Assembly (NCBI RefSeq): GCF_024347435.1 | Contig: NZ_AP025480.1 | Location: 1,488,001 to 1,552,000, forward strand | From: Vibrio cyclitrophicus | GTDB taxonomy: Bacteria > Pseudomonadota > Gammaproteobacteria > Enterobacterales > Vibrionaceae | Length of the DNA: 64,000 nucleotides | Direction of reading: 5' to 3' | Shown here: positions 1 through 8,957 of the stretch, piece by piece | Layout of the letters: each line of letters begins with the position of its first letter | How positions within the stretch are numbered: the first letter of the stretch is position 1 | The notes under the pieces: model-generated | Told to the model about the DNA's origin: nothing | Seen by the model: the letters and a program-made list of their open reading frames with translations, nothing else | The model's database searches: none | Made by a program: the position numbers and the translations under genes

Positions 1-99
1 AAAAGTGAGCTTGAGTTGTTAGCCAGTAAGTTCGGGCTGACTCAATCAGCACTGCAAACTCAATCTTACAAACAGATGTTCGAAGAAATGAACGAATAG
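1..99 (+). CDS. 3' end of an unidentified gene
   Basis: The first 33 codons of the window are open in frame 1 and end at a TAG at 97-99. The visible peptide (32 residues) is mostly polar and probably helical. It is too short to assign to a family. The coding call rests only on an open frame that runs in from the left edge and on the ribosome-binding site of the next reading frame following closely after it. It could also be chance. Confidence 0.4.
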   Translation, partial: KSELELLASKFGLTQSALQTQSYKQMFEEMNE

Positions 100-126
100 C
101 GCAGCGCTTAAGCGTCAGGGAGAGTT

Positions 127-394
127 ATGGACACCATTATCAAACAAGCAATCGAATTGCGAAAAGAAAAATGTATCAAGAGTCTCGTGACTTATTGGCA
201 ACGCTACTCACTGATGAAAACTATGCAGCGAAAGCACATTTGCAGATTGCGTGGTCTTAAGACAACCAAGGCAAGAGTAACAGGCGATATCGCTGTTACT
301 TGAGCTTTTAGTTTCCACGACGAATAGCGAAGCAATCAAAGAGTGCCAACGAGCGATCTCTTTGTATGCTCAAGACCTAGATAAAACCTGGTAA
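127..394 (+). pseudogene. Degenerate tetratricopeptide-repeat (TPR) protein gene
   Basis: A good Shine-Dalgarno (AGGGAGAG, ending about 124) precedes ATG at 127. The frame reads MDTIIKQAIELRKEK and then loses sense. The plausible continuation (YQESRDLLATLLTDENYAAK, then AHLQIAWS) sits in another frame beginning near 172 and is cut by a TAA after AWS. A third segment ending in QDLDKTW closes at a TAA at 392-394. Together these look like the start, middle and end of a small TPR protein broken by at least one frameshift, a premature stop and probably an internal deletion. The family call is inferred from the helix-repeat character of the fragments. The only simple alternative is a sequencing error, which would have to be multiple. 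Confidence 0.55.
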
Positions 395-428
395 ACGGCC
401 GAGTCTAAAGCTCGTTAACTCACATGAC

Positions 429-460
429 AAAAAACCTAAGCATCAATGTGATACTTAGGC
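429..460 (-). terminator. Rho-independent terminator of the mesX-mesD operon
   Basis: On the minus strand an 11-bp stem with one mismatch (CCTAAGTATCA / TGATGCTTAGG, 3-nt loop) is followed by six T. It lies about 33 bp downstream of the mesD stop. Confidence 0.8.
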
Positions 461-492
461 TTAAAGGCATAGCTTATTTAGTTAAAAAGTCG

Positions 493-1521
493 TTACGCTG
501 AAAGCTCTTTACGTACAATCTCTGCGCCGGCACTTAGCGCATTAAGCTTCGCTGAGGCAATTTCACGAGGTAGGGGAGCCATACCGCAGTTAGTGCAAGG
601 GTAGAGCTTGTCTGCATCAACGTACTTAAGTGTTTCTCGTAGAGTGCTCGCTACTTCTTCTGGTGTTTCAATGGAATCGGTAGCCACATCAATCGCACCG
701 ACCATTACTTTCTTGCCTCGAACCAGCTCAAGTAGCTCAAGAGGCACATGAGAGTTGTGACACTCTAAAGAGATAATATCGATATTCGATTGCTGCAGCT
801 TAGGAAATACCTCTTCGTATTGGCGCCACTCTGTGCCTAATGTCTTTTTCCAATCCGTATTTGCTTTAATGCCGTAGCCATAACAAATATGTACTGCTGT
901 TTCGCACTTAAGCCCTTCAATAGCTCTTTCTAAACAAGCGATGCCCCAATCATTCACTTCATCAAAAAATACGTTAAACGCAGGTTCATCGAACTGAATA
1001 ATATCAACGCCTGCAGCTTCTAGCTCTTTCGCTTCTTCGTTGAGGATCTTCGCAAATTCCCACGCGAGCTTTTCACGGCTTTTGTAATGCGCATCGTAAA
1101 GCGTATCTATCATCGTCATCGGCCCCGGCAGAGCCCATTTAATTGGTTGGTCCGTTTGCTGACGTAAAAATTTAGCATCCTCGACAAAAACGGACTTCTG
1201 ACGAGAAACTGGGCCAACTACTGTAGGCACACTCGCATCATAACGGTTGCGGATTTTAACGGTTTCACGCTTTTCAAAATCAACGCCATTCAAGTGTTCG
1301 ATGAAGGTCGTTACAAAGTGCTGACGTGTTTGTTCGCCGTCACTCACAATATCAATGCCTGCTTGCTGCTGCTCGTGCAGGGAGACACGCAGCGCATCTT
1401 GTTTGCCGTCTGTGAGTTCGTCGCCTTGAAGTTTCCATGGCGACCAAAGCGTCTCTGGTTGTGCAAGCCAAGACGGTTTCGGCAAACTGCCCGCTGTTGA
1501 AGTCGGTAATAGTGTTTTCAT
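493..1521 (-). CDS. mesD: MesD-type folate-independent methionine synthase (MetE C-terminal-like)
   Basis: A 342-residue protein that matches only the C-terminal catalytic half of cobalamin-independent methionine synthase (MetE), which is normally about 750 residues. Visible features are the FDEPAF segment, the zinc-ligand region AVHICYGYG (about residue 210) and the C-terminal CTNCG motif (Cys309 and Cys312), which supplies a zinc ligand in this family. It should transfer a methyl group to homocysteine. It follows the DUF1852 gene by 27 bp, so the two form an operon. This DUF1852 partnership is the hallmark of the MesD family, which does not use methyl-folate and depends on MesX (DUF1852) and oxygen. 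The family assignment is inferred from length and neighbour. An ordinary short MetE paralogue is the alternative. Confidence 0.8.
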   Translation of the reverse strand: MKTLLPTSTAGSLPKPSWLAQPETLWSPWKLQGDELTDGKQDALRVSLHEQQQAGIDIVSDGEQTRQHFVTTFIEHLNGVDFEKRETVKIRNRYDASVPTVVGPVSRQKSVFVEDAKFLRQQTDQPIKWALPGPMTMIDTLYDAHYKSREKLAWEFAKILNEEAKELEAAGVDIIQFDEPAFNVFFDEVNDWGIACLERAIEGLKCETAVHICYGYGIKANTDWKKTLGTEWRQYEEVFPKLQQSNIDIISLECHNSHVPLELLELVRGKKVMVGAIDVATDSIETPEEVASTLRETLKYVDADKLYPCTNCGMAPLPREIASAKLNALSAGAEIVRKELSA

Positions 1522-1548
1522 ATTTAATACTGCCTAATTCAGGTGGGA

Positions 1549-2526
1549 CTAAAGTGCGTAATTTGCAGACCAGTTCTCTAGAACTGATTGGTATGGCTTA
1601 ATGAAATTTTCTTCAGCGAACTTACCTTGCTCTATTGCGAGTTTGCTGCGCTCTTCTCGGTCATACACGATTTGAGTTAGCGAGTGGTCCAAGTTTTTCA
1701 AGTTTGGTTGGTAACAGTTGCCCGCAACCGCGTTCGCGTTGTAAATCTCAGGACGGTAGATTTTCTGGAACGTACCCATAGTGCTGATGGTGCTGATAAG
1801 TTCTAGGTTCGAGTAATCGTTAAGTAGATCACCAAAGAAATAGAAAGCCAGAGGAGCAACATTATTTGGTGGCATGAAATAACGAACTTGTAAGCCCATC
1901 TTCTTGAAATATTGCTCAGTTAAAGAAGACTCATTCGGTTGGTATTCAAAACCTAATACTGGGTGTTGGTTTTCAGTGCGGTAATAGGTTTTATTATCTG
2001 ATACGCTTAAGCATATAACAGGTGGTTTATTAAAGTTCTTTTTGTAAGCGTCAGAGTTAACGAAATATTTAAAAAGCTTGCCGTGTAAATCCCCAAAATC
2101 TTCTGGAATGCTGAATTTATCTTGGCCTTTATTATGATCCAATAGACGTACGCTAAAGTCATAATCTCGAACATACGAAGAGAAGTTATTTCCCACAATA
2201 CCTTCTATTCTCTCGCCAGTTTTTTGATCAAGAATGTTTGTTTTCAGCACTTCAATTGAAGGAAACGCTTCGCCACTACTCTCAATATCCATATCAACAG
2301 AAACGATTTCAAGCTCTACAGAGTAGCGGTCGCCCTTTGGGTTGTCCCAATGTGCTAAGGCGTTGAAACTGTTGTCAATCATCTGTAGCGCGTTGCGTAA
2401 GTTAGATTGGCGGTTATCGCCTCTCGCTAAGTTCGCAAAGTTGGTGGTGATGCGCGTGCTATCTGCTGGTTGGTAATTTTCGTCGAGGCTAATGCTTTTA
2501 ATCGTAAAATTAAATTCTTTATTCAT
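1549..2526 (-). CDS. mesX: MesX (DUF1852), putative oxygenase required by MesD
   Basis: A 325-residue soluble protein with no signal peptide, recognised as the DUF1852 family by its overall sequence (start MNKEFNFTIKSISLDENYQP; central IVSVDMDIESSGEAFPSIEV). It is the first gene of a two-gene operon with the MetE-like gene 27 bp downstream. DUF1852 proteins are known almost only from this pairing and are proposed to be oxygenases that help provide the methyl donor for MesD. No metal-binding motif could be assigned by eye. The biochemical role is taken from the family and not shown by the sequence itself. Confidence 0.78.
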   Translation of the reverse strand: MNKEFNFTIKSISLDENYQPADSTRITTNFANLARGDNRQSNLRNALQMIDNSFNALAHWDNPKGDRYSVELEIVSVDMDIESSGEAFPSIEVLKTNILDQKTGERIEGIVGNNFSSYVRDYDFSVRLLDHNKGQDKFSIPEDFGDLHGKLFKYFVNSDAYKKNFNKPPVICLSVSDNKTYYRTENQHPVLGFEYQPNESSLTEQYFKKMGLQVRYFMPPNNVAPLAFYFFGDLLNDYSNLELISTISTMGTFQKIYRPEIYNANAVAGNCYQPNLKNLDHSLTQIVYDREERSKLAIEQGKFAEENFIKPYQSVLENWSANYAL

Positions 2527-2868
2527 GCTGATTTAGTATCCCAATTTTTTTCTGATTCTCTCGGTCTTTAGTATTAAAACGGCTTTTATTTTTTGCTTGT
2601 GACCGGATTAAGAATCGAAGGCTATGCTGTCTTAAATTAATGCTTATTAGAATTAATTTCATATAAAGTTAATCGCTTAAGGTTTTTATACGTTGTTCAA
2701 TGGGTGATTAATAATGGTATTACTTCACATTCAACATGAGGAATATTCATGATCTATTATGTTTGAAAATTTGAGCTGGTGTCAGTTATATTAATTAGCA
2801 TGATGGATATATAACCACATTAAAAGTATGTTATTTGAGACGATTAATTTAATTAAGAGATGGACGAA
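2527..2868. promoter_or_regulatory. AT-rich divergent intergenic region between mesX and a TauE/SafE gene
   Basis: About 340 bp of AT-rich sequence between divergent genes, which should hold both promoters. No RNA gene, long open frame, clear MetJ box or terminator was seen. Confidence 0.4.
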
Positions 2869-3678
2869 ATGAGTGAGTTGCTGTTGTTGATTTTATACTG
2901 TGCATTATTAGGCAGTGGTGTTGGGTTTCTAGCTGGTTTGTTAGGGATTGGCGGAGGGCTGATCATTGTTCCGGTGTTAAGCAGCATTTTACTTTATTTA
3001 GAAGTTCTACCGTCCGATCAAGTTGTTGTCGCTGCGATTGCGACTTCCTTGGCCTCGATTCTATTTACTTCTACTTCTTCTGCGCTTGCTCACCATAAGA
3101 ATGGAAACGTGCCTTGGGATCTCGCGCCTTGGATCATGTTAGGGGTTGCTCTTGGCGCATTGGTTAGTGGCTTTATGGCGGCTCTGTTGCCAGAAAAAGT
3201 TGTTCGTATTGTGTTTGCAGTGAGTGTGGTTCTTATCGCAATAAAGATGTTCTTAAGCAGCAAAAACGACGCGCCTAAAGAAAGAAAACTGCCAAATAAG
3301 GGCATCTTAACCGTCCTGACAACGATCACGGGCGGTTTGTCTGCGATGATTGGCATTGGTGGTGGTGCATTACTGGTTCCGCTGTTGACGTTTTTCTCTG
3401 TCGATATGAAAAAGGCCATCGGTTGTGCGTCTGCTTGTGGCATTGTTATCGCGTTATTTGGTTCAATCGGCTATATCAGTTCGGGCAGCAGCCACTTTGC
3501 TTTAACTGACGGTTTTGCTGGTTTTGTTTATCTGCCTGCGTTGCTGGGTATAATATGCACTTCTTGGTTTACGGCTCCGTTAGGTGCAAAAGCAACCAAC
3601 CATTTACCGGTTCCAACGATTAAGAAAATCTTTTCAGTATTGTTGGTGGTTATCGCGGCAAGCATGGTTTCTCGTTAA
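2869..3678 (+). CDS. TauE/SafE-family sulfite/organosulfonate exporter-type permease
   Basis: An inner-membrane protein of about 269 residues with roughly eight hydrophobic segments. It shows the two-fold internal repeat of the TauE/SafE (DUF81) family: a glycine-rich GIGGG followed by LIIVPV near the N-terminus, repeated as GIGGGALLVPLL in the second half. Members are proposed to export sulfite, sulfonates or other small anions; the substrate here is unknown. An ATG at 2860 is in frame, but the AAGAG sequence touches it directly. The ATG at 2869 sits about nine bases downstream of that sequence and is preferred. The gene stands alone, divergent from mesX, with a terminator after it. Confidence 0.85.
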   Translation: MSELLLLILYCALLGSGVGFLAGLLGIGGGLIIVPVLSSILLYLEVLPSDQVVVAAIATSLASILFTSTSSALAHHKNGNVPWDLAPWIMLGVALGALVSGFMAALLPEKVVRIVFAVSVVLIAIKMFLSSKNDAPKERKLPNKGILTVLTTITGGLSAMIGIGGGALLVPLLTFFSVDMKKAIGCASACGIVIALFGSIGYISSGSSHFALTDGFAGFVYLPALLGIICTSWFTAPLGAKATNHLPVPTIKKIFSVLLVVIAASMVSR

Positions 3679-3745
3679 TAAAAGATCGCTCAAGTATGAA
3701 TATATGGAGCAAAAACGAATAAGTTGATCAACTACCAATAATTAG

Positions 3746-3775
3746 AAAAGGGCAGTTTCATAACTGCTCTTTTTT
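3746..3775 (+). terminator. Rho-independent terminator after the TauE/SafE gene
   Basis: The inverted repeat AGGGCAGTT / AACTGCTCT has a TCAT loop and is followed by at least six T. Confidence 0.85.
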
Positions 3776-3904
3776 ATCTCTCGGTCTATGCTTATACAGC
3801 TATGTACATGAGTATATTGATAAAACTGTTTAGTTATGAACGATTCACTGCTATAGCTAAATGTATCTTGTTTGATTCAACGGAATGCTATCAATGAGTG
3901 GTTT

Positions 3905-4909
3905 ATGGATCCTTTAACGCAGGGCGTATTAGGCGCTTCTTTGTCACAGTCGGCAAGCAGAAAACAGAACTTGGTTGTCGCTGGGGTATTAGGTCTACTC
4001 TCTGGATTGGCTCCAGATTTAGATGCACTGATTAAGTCTCAAAGTGACCCTTTGTTGGCTTTGGAATTTCATCGACAATTTACCCACTCACTTTTTTTCA
4101 TCCCCATTGGCAGTTTGATCTGTGCTTTGGCTCTGCATCATCTCATTGCAAAAAGGCGCGGGCTTTCTTTCAAACAAAGCTGGCTGTTTTGTGCTCTGGG
4201 TTATGGCACTCATGCACTGTTAGACGCTTGTACCACTTATGGCACGCAGTTACTTTGGCCTTTGACCAACGCGCGTTTTGCTTGGAATACCATATCAATA
4301 ATCGATCCTGTTTATACGCTTCCCATCTTAATTTTACTTGTGTTTGCAACGTTGAAACGATCGCCTTGGCTAGCGCGTGTCGCATTTGCTTGGGCTTTGG
4401 TTTACCCAACATTAGGGATGATTCAGCGAGATAGGGCAGAGGCGATTGGGTGGCAATTAGCGGAAGAAAGACAACACACGCCGATTCGATTAGAGGCAAA
4501 ACCGAGCTTTGCTAACATTCTGGTTTGGAAAGTAGTGTACGAAACAGAGGCTCATTATCATGTAGACGCAGTGCGGGTTGGTACATCGGTAATCACGTAT
4601 CCCGGAGAGTCGATCGCTAAGCTGAACGTTGGCAGGGATTTACCTTGGCTTGACCTTGATTCTCAACAAGCCAAAGACATTGAGCGCTTCCGCTGGTTTT
4701 CAAATGGTTATATTGCTCAGGACCCAGCAGATGAGCTGCGTATTATCGACGTCCGATATTCAATTGTACCGAATCAAATGAAAGCACTATGGAGCATCAA
4801 GCTATCAAAAACTGTTGATGTTAACACCCATGTAAAATACGAAACGCACAGAGATAACACTCCAGAATCGAGACAGATCTTTTTCGGTATGCTCACTGGC
4901 GATAAATGA
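3905..4909 (+). CDS. YdjM/YbcI-type membrane-bound metal-dependent hydrolase (PF04307)
   Basis: A protein of about 334 residues beginning MDPLTQGVLGASLSQS, the characteristic opening of the LexA-binding, inner-membrane metal-dependent hydrolase family. It has Asp and His-rich motifs (GLAPDLDAL, FHRQFTHSLFF, GYGTHALLDACTTYGTQLLWP) between membrane segments, then a long soluble C-terminal part. These Asp/His clusters suit metal binding. The substrate is unknown. A TTG at 3872 would add 11 residues, but the conserved MDP start at 3905 has its own weak GAGTGG ribosome site and is preferred. Single gene; a bidirectional terminator follows. Confidence 0.85.
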   Translation: MDPLTQGVLGASLSQSASRKQNLVVAGVLGLLSGLAPDLDALIKSQSDPLLALEFHRQFTHSLFFIPIGSLICALALHHLIAKRRGLSFKQSWLFCALGYGTHALLDACTTYGTQLLWPLTNARFAWNTISIIDPVYTLPILILLVFATLKRSPWLARVAFAWALVYPTLGMIQRDRAEAIGWQLAEERQHTPIRLEAKPSFANILVWKVVYETEAHYHVDAVRVGTSVITYPGESIAKLNVGRDLPWLDLDSQQAKDIERFRWFSNGYIAQDPADELRIIDVRYSIVPNQMKALWSIKLSKTVDVNTHVKYETHRDNTPESRQIFFGMLTGDK

Positions 4910-4925
4910 CCTAGTTCTAAACAGT

Positions 4926-4966
4926 AAAAAGGCTGAGTCAGATAATCTGCTCAGCCTTTGTTTTTC
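4926..4966. terminator. Bidirectional terminator between convergent genes
   Basis: The stem AAAGGCTGAG / CTCAGCCTTT has A-runs before it and T-runs after it. It lies between the hydrolase gene and the convergent M32 peptidase and can serve both. Confidence 0.85.
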
Positions 4967-4983
4967 TGCTGTCTAATAGAAAA

Positions 4984-6456
4984 CTATAGGTAACGACTTC
5001 TCAAATGATCTTTGAAGTATTGCGCATTTAAAGTCTCACCGGTTGCACCTTTCACTAAATCATCGGTGGTCAGCAAGCTGCCTTTGCTCCAAATATTTGA
5101 TTCTAACCAAGTGAAGATAGGTGAAAGATCACCACTTTCAATCACAGAGTTCACATCAACAGTTTTCTTCATTGAAGCCATGAACTGAGCCGCGTACATC
5201 GCACCTAGTGTGTAAGATGGAAAATAGCCGAATGCGCCGTCTGTCCAGTGGATGTCTTGCATACAGCCATCAGTGAAGTTGCCTTGAGTGCTTAAACCAA
5301 GGTAAGACTGCATCTTAGTGTTCCAAAGTTCAGGGACATCGGTGTGTTTGATCTTACCGTTGATCAAATCACGCTCAATCTCGTAACGTAAAATGACGTG
5401 TGCTGGGTAGGTCAGCTCATCGGCATCAACACGGATGAAGTCTTTCTTCACGCGAGTATAGATCTTCTGGAAGTTATCTTTTTCAAATTCAGAGCCTGAG
5501 AACTGTTGACCAGCCATGTTTGCTAAATGTCCAATGAACGGGTCGCTGCGACCAACTTGCATCTCGAAGAACAAAGACTGAGATTCATGGATACCCATCG
5601 AGCGAGCTTCACCCGCAGGTTGACCTGCTAGGTGTTTTGGTAAGCCTTGTTCGTAACGTGCGTGTCCTGTTTCATGCACGATCCCCATTAAGCTTTGAAC
5701 GAACTCAGCTTCGTCGTAGCGCGTTGTGATACGCACGTCAGAAGGCACACCGCCACAGAATGGGTGAACACTTTCATCTAATCGGCCGTGTTCGAAATCG
5801 AACTGAAGCAGCTTCATAACTTCTAAGCCCAGTGCTTTCTGTTTCTCGGTCGAATAGATACCAGATGGCGCGTTAAGTTGCTCGATTGATTGCTTTTCGA
5901 TTACTTCGTCTATCAAACTTGGTAGCCAGGTTTTAACGTCTGCAAATAAGATATCCAGTGAAGCAGAGCTAGTGCCCGGTTCATAGATATCAAGCATGGC
6001 ATCATATGGTGTTAGGTTAGCGGCATCTGCGCGGATTTGTGCTTCTTCACGAGATAATTCAACCACTTCACGCCAGTTCTTTTCGAATCCAACCCAGTCG
6101 TTGTTACCACGTTGGCTACGCCATGCATGTTCACACTTTGAACCTGCGAGAGATTTTGCTTCAACCAGTTTTTCTGGAAGTAGGTTAGCTTGTTGCCATT
6201 GGCGTTTTATTTCACGCAGAGATGATTGTTGTTCGTTATTCAAAGTTTCGTTTTCAGCGGCTGAAATCCAATCACCAAGCTGTGGCTGAGTCATTAGGCC
6301 GTGAATATGAACAGATAGCTCGGCCATCGCTTCACTACGAGCTTGGTTTCCCCCAGATGGCATCATGGAAGCTTGGTCCCAACCACAAATAGAGGCGAGA
6401 TGTTGAAAGCGTGAACACTTTTGAGAGTGTTCGACTAGTTTTTTGAATGCGCTCAT
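4984..6456 (-). CDS. Carboxypeptidase Taq, M32-family metallopeptidase
   Basis: A 490-residue cytoplasmic protein of normal M32 length. The zinc-binding HEXXH motif is HETGH at residues 261-265, and the third ligand is expected in HESQS (Glu291), both conserved in carboxypeptidase Taq. It should remove C-terminal residues from peptides with broad specificity in peptide recycling. No signal peptide. Monocistronic, ending at the shared terminator. Confidence 0.93.
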   Translation of the reverse strand: MSAFKKLVEHSQKCSRFQHLASICGWDQASMMPSGGNQARSEAMAELSVHIHGLMTQPQLGDWISAAENETLNNEQQSSLREIKRQWQQANLLPEKLVEAKSLAGSKCEHAWRSQRGNNDWVGFEKNWREVVELSREEAQIRADAANLTPYDAMLDIYEPGTSSASLDILFADVKTWLPSLIDEVIEKQSIEQLNAPSGIYSTEKQKALGLEVMKLLQFDFEHGRLDESVHPFCGGVPSDVRITTRYDEAEFVQSLMGIVHETGHARYEQGLPKHLAGQPAGEARSMGIHESQSLFFEMQVGRSDPFIGHLANMAGQQFSGSEFEKDNFQKIYTRVKKDFIRVDADELTYPAHVILRYEIERDLINGKIKHTDVPELWNTKMQSYLGLSTQGNFTDGCMQDIHWTDGAFGYFPSYTLGAMYAAQFMASMKKTVDVNSVIESGDLSPIFTWLESNIWSKGSLLTTDDLVKGATGETLNAQYFKDHLRSRYL

Positions 6457-6753
6457 TTGACTACTCTTAATTTGGTTTCTTTAAATGATTTTAATGGCAG
6501 GGCCAAGGCATGAACTCTTTTCTAGTGTACTTGGATCATGGCTCTGCTTTTAATAATGTTGTATTTCACAGTAGAAGATATAGTTTTAAAAGTATGAAGC
6601 AGTACGATGCCATCAATTTACTATTTTTTAACAAATTAGACTGTACCATTGTGCACAAAATCAGTGAGTTGTATAGACAATGGCAATTGTTACTTGCGAA
6701 TTATCCAGATACACGGTATTGATGATAACTCGCTGAACAAGAATGATAATGAT

Positions 6754-7389
6754 ATGGATATTTTGAACTTTGAGGCATTTCTGATTGCCATCACTATTTT
6801 AACGCTAACACCGGGTTTAGACACGGCATTAGTGATTCGTAATACTAGCCGCTCAGGCTTAGCCGATGGCTGTATGACGAGCTTTGGTATTTGTAGCGGC
6901 CTTTATGTGCATGCGTTTTTCTCTGCTGTGGGGATCTCTGCGATTCTTGCTCAATCAGCTGAACTTTTTCAAGCGGTTAAAATGGTAGGCGCGGTTTACC
7001 TAATTTGGCTTGGTTTAAGCAGTTTACGAGCTTTGATGAAAAACGGCGGTGGAATGAATGTTGGTGAGCAAGCTCAACAGGCATACAGTACAAAACGCTC
7101 GTTGCGAGAAGGCTTCTTGTCTAATGTTTTGAACCCGAAAACGGCGGTATTTTATTTGGCTTTTCTGCCTCAGTTTGTAAACCCAGAAGGTTCGCCTTTA
7201 CTACAATCTATGTTGATGGCTTCCGTGCACTTTATGATTGCGATGGTATGGCAATGTAGCTTGGCTGGCGCACTTAACTCGGCTAAGAACTTGTTAAAGA
7301 ATGCAAGCTTCATGAAATGGATGGAAGGGGTCACTGGTATGGTACTGGTAGGACTGGGTGTTAAGCTTTTGATGGAAGACCCTACCTAA
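6754..7389 (+). CDS. LysE/RhtB-family amino-acid exporter
   Basis: A protein of about 211 residues with five to six membrane segments. It carries the LysE/RhtB signature near the N-terminus (ITILTLTPGLDTALVIRNT, then SGLADG) and the LNPKTAVFYLAFLPQF motif in the middle. Members export amino acids such as homoserine, threonine or lysine; the substrate is not predictable here. An upstream in-frame start would add 35 polar residues that do not fit the family, so ATG 6754 is chosen, although its ribosome site is weak. Single gene with a terminator 20 bp downstream. Confidence 0.87.
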   Translation: MDILNFEAFLIAITILTLTPGLDTALVIRNTSRSGLADGCMTSFGICSGLYVHAFFSAVGISAILAQSAELFQAVKMVGAVYLIWLGLSSLRALMKNGGGMNVGEQAQQAYSTKRSLREGFLSNVLNPKTAVFYLAFLPQFVNPEGSPLLQSMLMASVHFMIAMVWQCSLAGALNSAKNLLKNASFMKWMEGVTGMVLVGLGVKLLMEDPT

Positions 7390-7407
7390 GCTAATTTAGT
7401 TTCAATG

Positions 7408-7436
7408 AAAACCCGCATATCAATGCGGGTTTTTTG
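7408..7436. terminator. Terminator between LysE gene and convergent AGCS symporter
   Basis: AACCCGCAT / ATGCGGGTT with an ATCA loop and six T. The A-run on the left arm lets it act on both strands. Confidence 0.88.
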
Positions 7437-7451
7437 ATCGTCCAATTTAAA

Positions 7452-8822
7452 TTATGTTCTAACGGCTTCGCAATCATTTGAGGAAGCTAAAGGTTTGAAG
7501 AATAGCTTGGTTTCTTCAATGACGACGTTACGTAGCAAGATAAGTCCGATTAGGTTCGGAATTGCCATTAGGCCATTCACGATATCAGCCATTATCCAGA
7601 TCATATCGAGCTTCAAGAATGCACCAGAAGCAACCAATGCGATGAAGATGATTTTGTAAGGTAACACTGCTTTGGTACCTAGTAAGAAAACAACGCAACG
7701 CTCACCGTAGTAGTTCCAACCTAGGATGGTTGTAAACGCGAAGAAGATCAGGCCAATAGAAACCAACATTGGACCTAAAGTATCGGCATTCAAACCCACA
7801 GCGAATGCATGAGTGGTCATTGCAGCACCAGATAGGTCTGTTTGCCAAGCACCCGTTAAAATAAGTGCTAACCCCGTCATCGTACAGATGATGATGGTAT
7901 CAAAGAAGGTACCTGTCATCGAGATAAGGCCTTGCTTCACGCACGAGTCCGTTTTTGCCGCTGCTGCAGCCATAGGCGCACTACCTAGGCCTGACTCATT
8001 CGAGAACACACCACGAGCAATGCCAGATTGTATAGCAAGCATGATACTTGCTCCAAAGAAACCGCCCGTTGCTGCTGTGTTGGTAAATGCAGAGGTGATA
8101 ACAAGGGTAATAGCATTCAGTAGTTGATCGGCGTTTGAAATCAGAACGCTTAAACACGCAACGATGTACATGATAGCCATAGTAGGTACTACTTTTCCTG
8201 CCACCTTAGCGATAGATTGAATGCCACCAAGGGTTACCACTGCCACCAATATCGTAAGAACGACAGCAGACATTTCACGCGAAGCACCAAAGGAAATTTC
8301 AGTCGCGTCTAAGATAGCGTTAACTTGTGGGAAGGTACCAATACCGAAGCAGGCAACACCCAAAGCGAAAACAGCGAACATCACCGCTAAGACTCTTGAG
8401 CCGACACCGTATTGCAAGTAGTACATTGGGCCGCCAACCATTTCGCCATTACTATCGGTTCTACGGTATTTAACAGCAAGTAGACATTCTGCGTATTTGG
8501 TCGCCATACCAAATACAGCAGCAAGCCACATCCAGAATAGGGCACCAGGGCCACCAATCTTGATTGCGGTCGCTACACCAACGATATTACCCGTACCAAT
8601 AGTTGCTGAAAGCGCTGTACACAAAGCGGCGAAGCTAGATACGTCACCTGTACCAGATTTGTCTTTGCTAAATACCATTTTTAGCGCGGTTGGGAGGTGT
8701 CTAAACTGGAGTAGGCCTAAGCGAAAAGTAAAATAGATACCTGTACCCACTAGCAGAATAAGCAGTGGTGGTCCCCAAACGAATTGGTTGATGGTTTGTA
8801 GTGTAGCTTGTAGGTGGTTCAT
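7452..8822 (-). CDS. AGCS-family sodium:alanine/glycine symporter under glycine riboswitch control
   Basis: A 456-residue inner-membrane protein with about ten or eleven hydrophobic segments. It carries AGCS (SSS-like alanine/glycine:cation) family motifs: LCTALSATIGTGNIVGVATA, GGPGALFWMWLAA, SGIARGVFSNESGLGSAPMAAAAA. It should import glycine or alanine with Na+. A tandem glycine riboswitch and an SD-masking hairpin fill the 5' leader, so glycine is probably the physiological ligand and substrate. The arrangement matches the studied V. cholerae VC1422 locus. AAGGGGA about six bases before ATG 8822 is the ribosome site. Confidence 0.93.
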   Translation of the reverse strand: MNHLQATLQTINQFVWGPPLLILLVGTGIYFTFRLGLLQFRHLPTALKMVFSKDKSGTGDVSSFAALCTALSATIGTGNIVGVATAIKIGGPGALFWMWLAAVFGMATKYAECLLAVKYRRTDSNGEMVGGPMYYLQYGVGSRVLAVMFAVFALGVACFGIGTFPQVNAILDATEISFGASREMSAVVLTILVAVVTLGGIQSIAKVAGKVVPTMAIMYIVACLSVLISNADQLLNAITLVITSAFTNTAATGGFFGASIMLAIQSGIARGVFSNESGLGSAPMAAAAAKTDSCVKQGLISMTGTFFDTIIICTMTGLALILTGAWQTDLSGAAMTTHAFAVGLNADTLGPMLVSIGLIFFAFTTILGWNYYGERCVVFLLGTKAVLPYKIIFIALVASGAFLKLDMIWIMADIVNGLMAIPNLIGLILLRNVVIEETKLFFKPLASSNDCEAVRT

Positions 8823-8827
8823 AGATT

Positions 8828-8855
8828 CCCCTTAATAAATTAAAAATTTAAGGAG
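8828..8855 (-). promoter_or_regulatory. Hairpin that can mask the Shine-Dalgarno of the AGCS gene
   Basis: In the transcript, CUCCUUAA pairs with UUAAGGGG across a 12-nt AU loop (eight pairs, one of them G-U). The right arm is the ribosome-binding site of the symporter gene. It sits between the glycine aptamers and the start codon and is a good candidate for a translational expression platform. Pairing was read by eye, with no folding energy computed. Confidence 0.6.
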
Positions 8856-8957
8856 AAGAGGGAAGGCAGTGCAGATCACAGGGATCGATAGCACCACTTA
8901 ATACATACTGATTTCTAGATAGAATTCTTCTGGTAATTAAGGCTGTTGCTTTCCACT

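Noticed and set aside
6510..6722. 70-codon plus-strand frame between the M32 peptidase and LysE genes
   Set aside because: No ribosome site, unlikely composition, and it overlaps the promoter region of the LysE gene.
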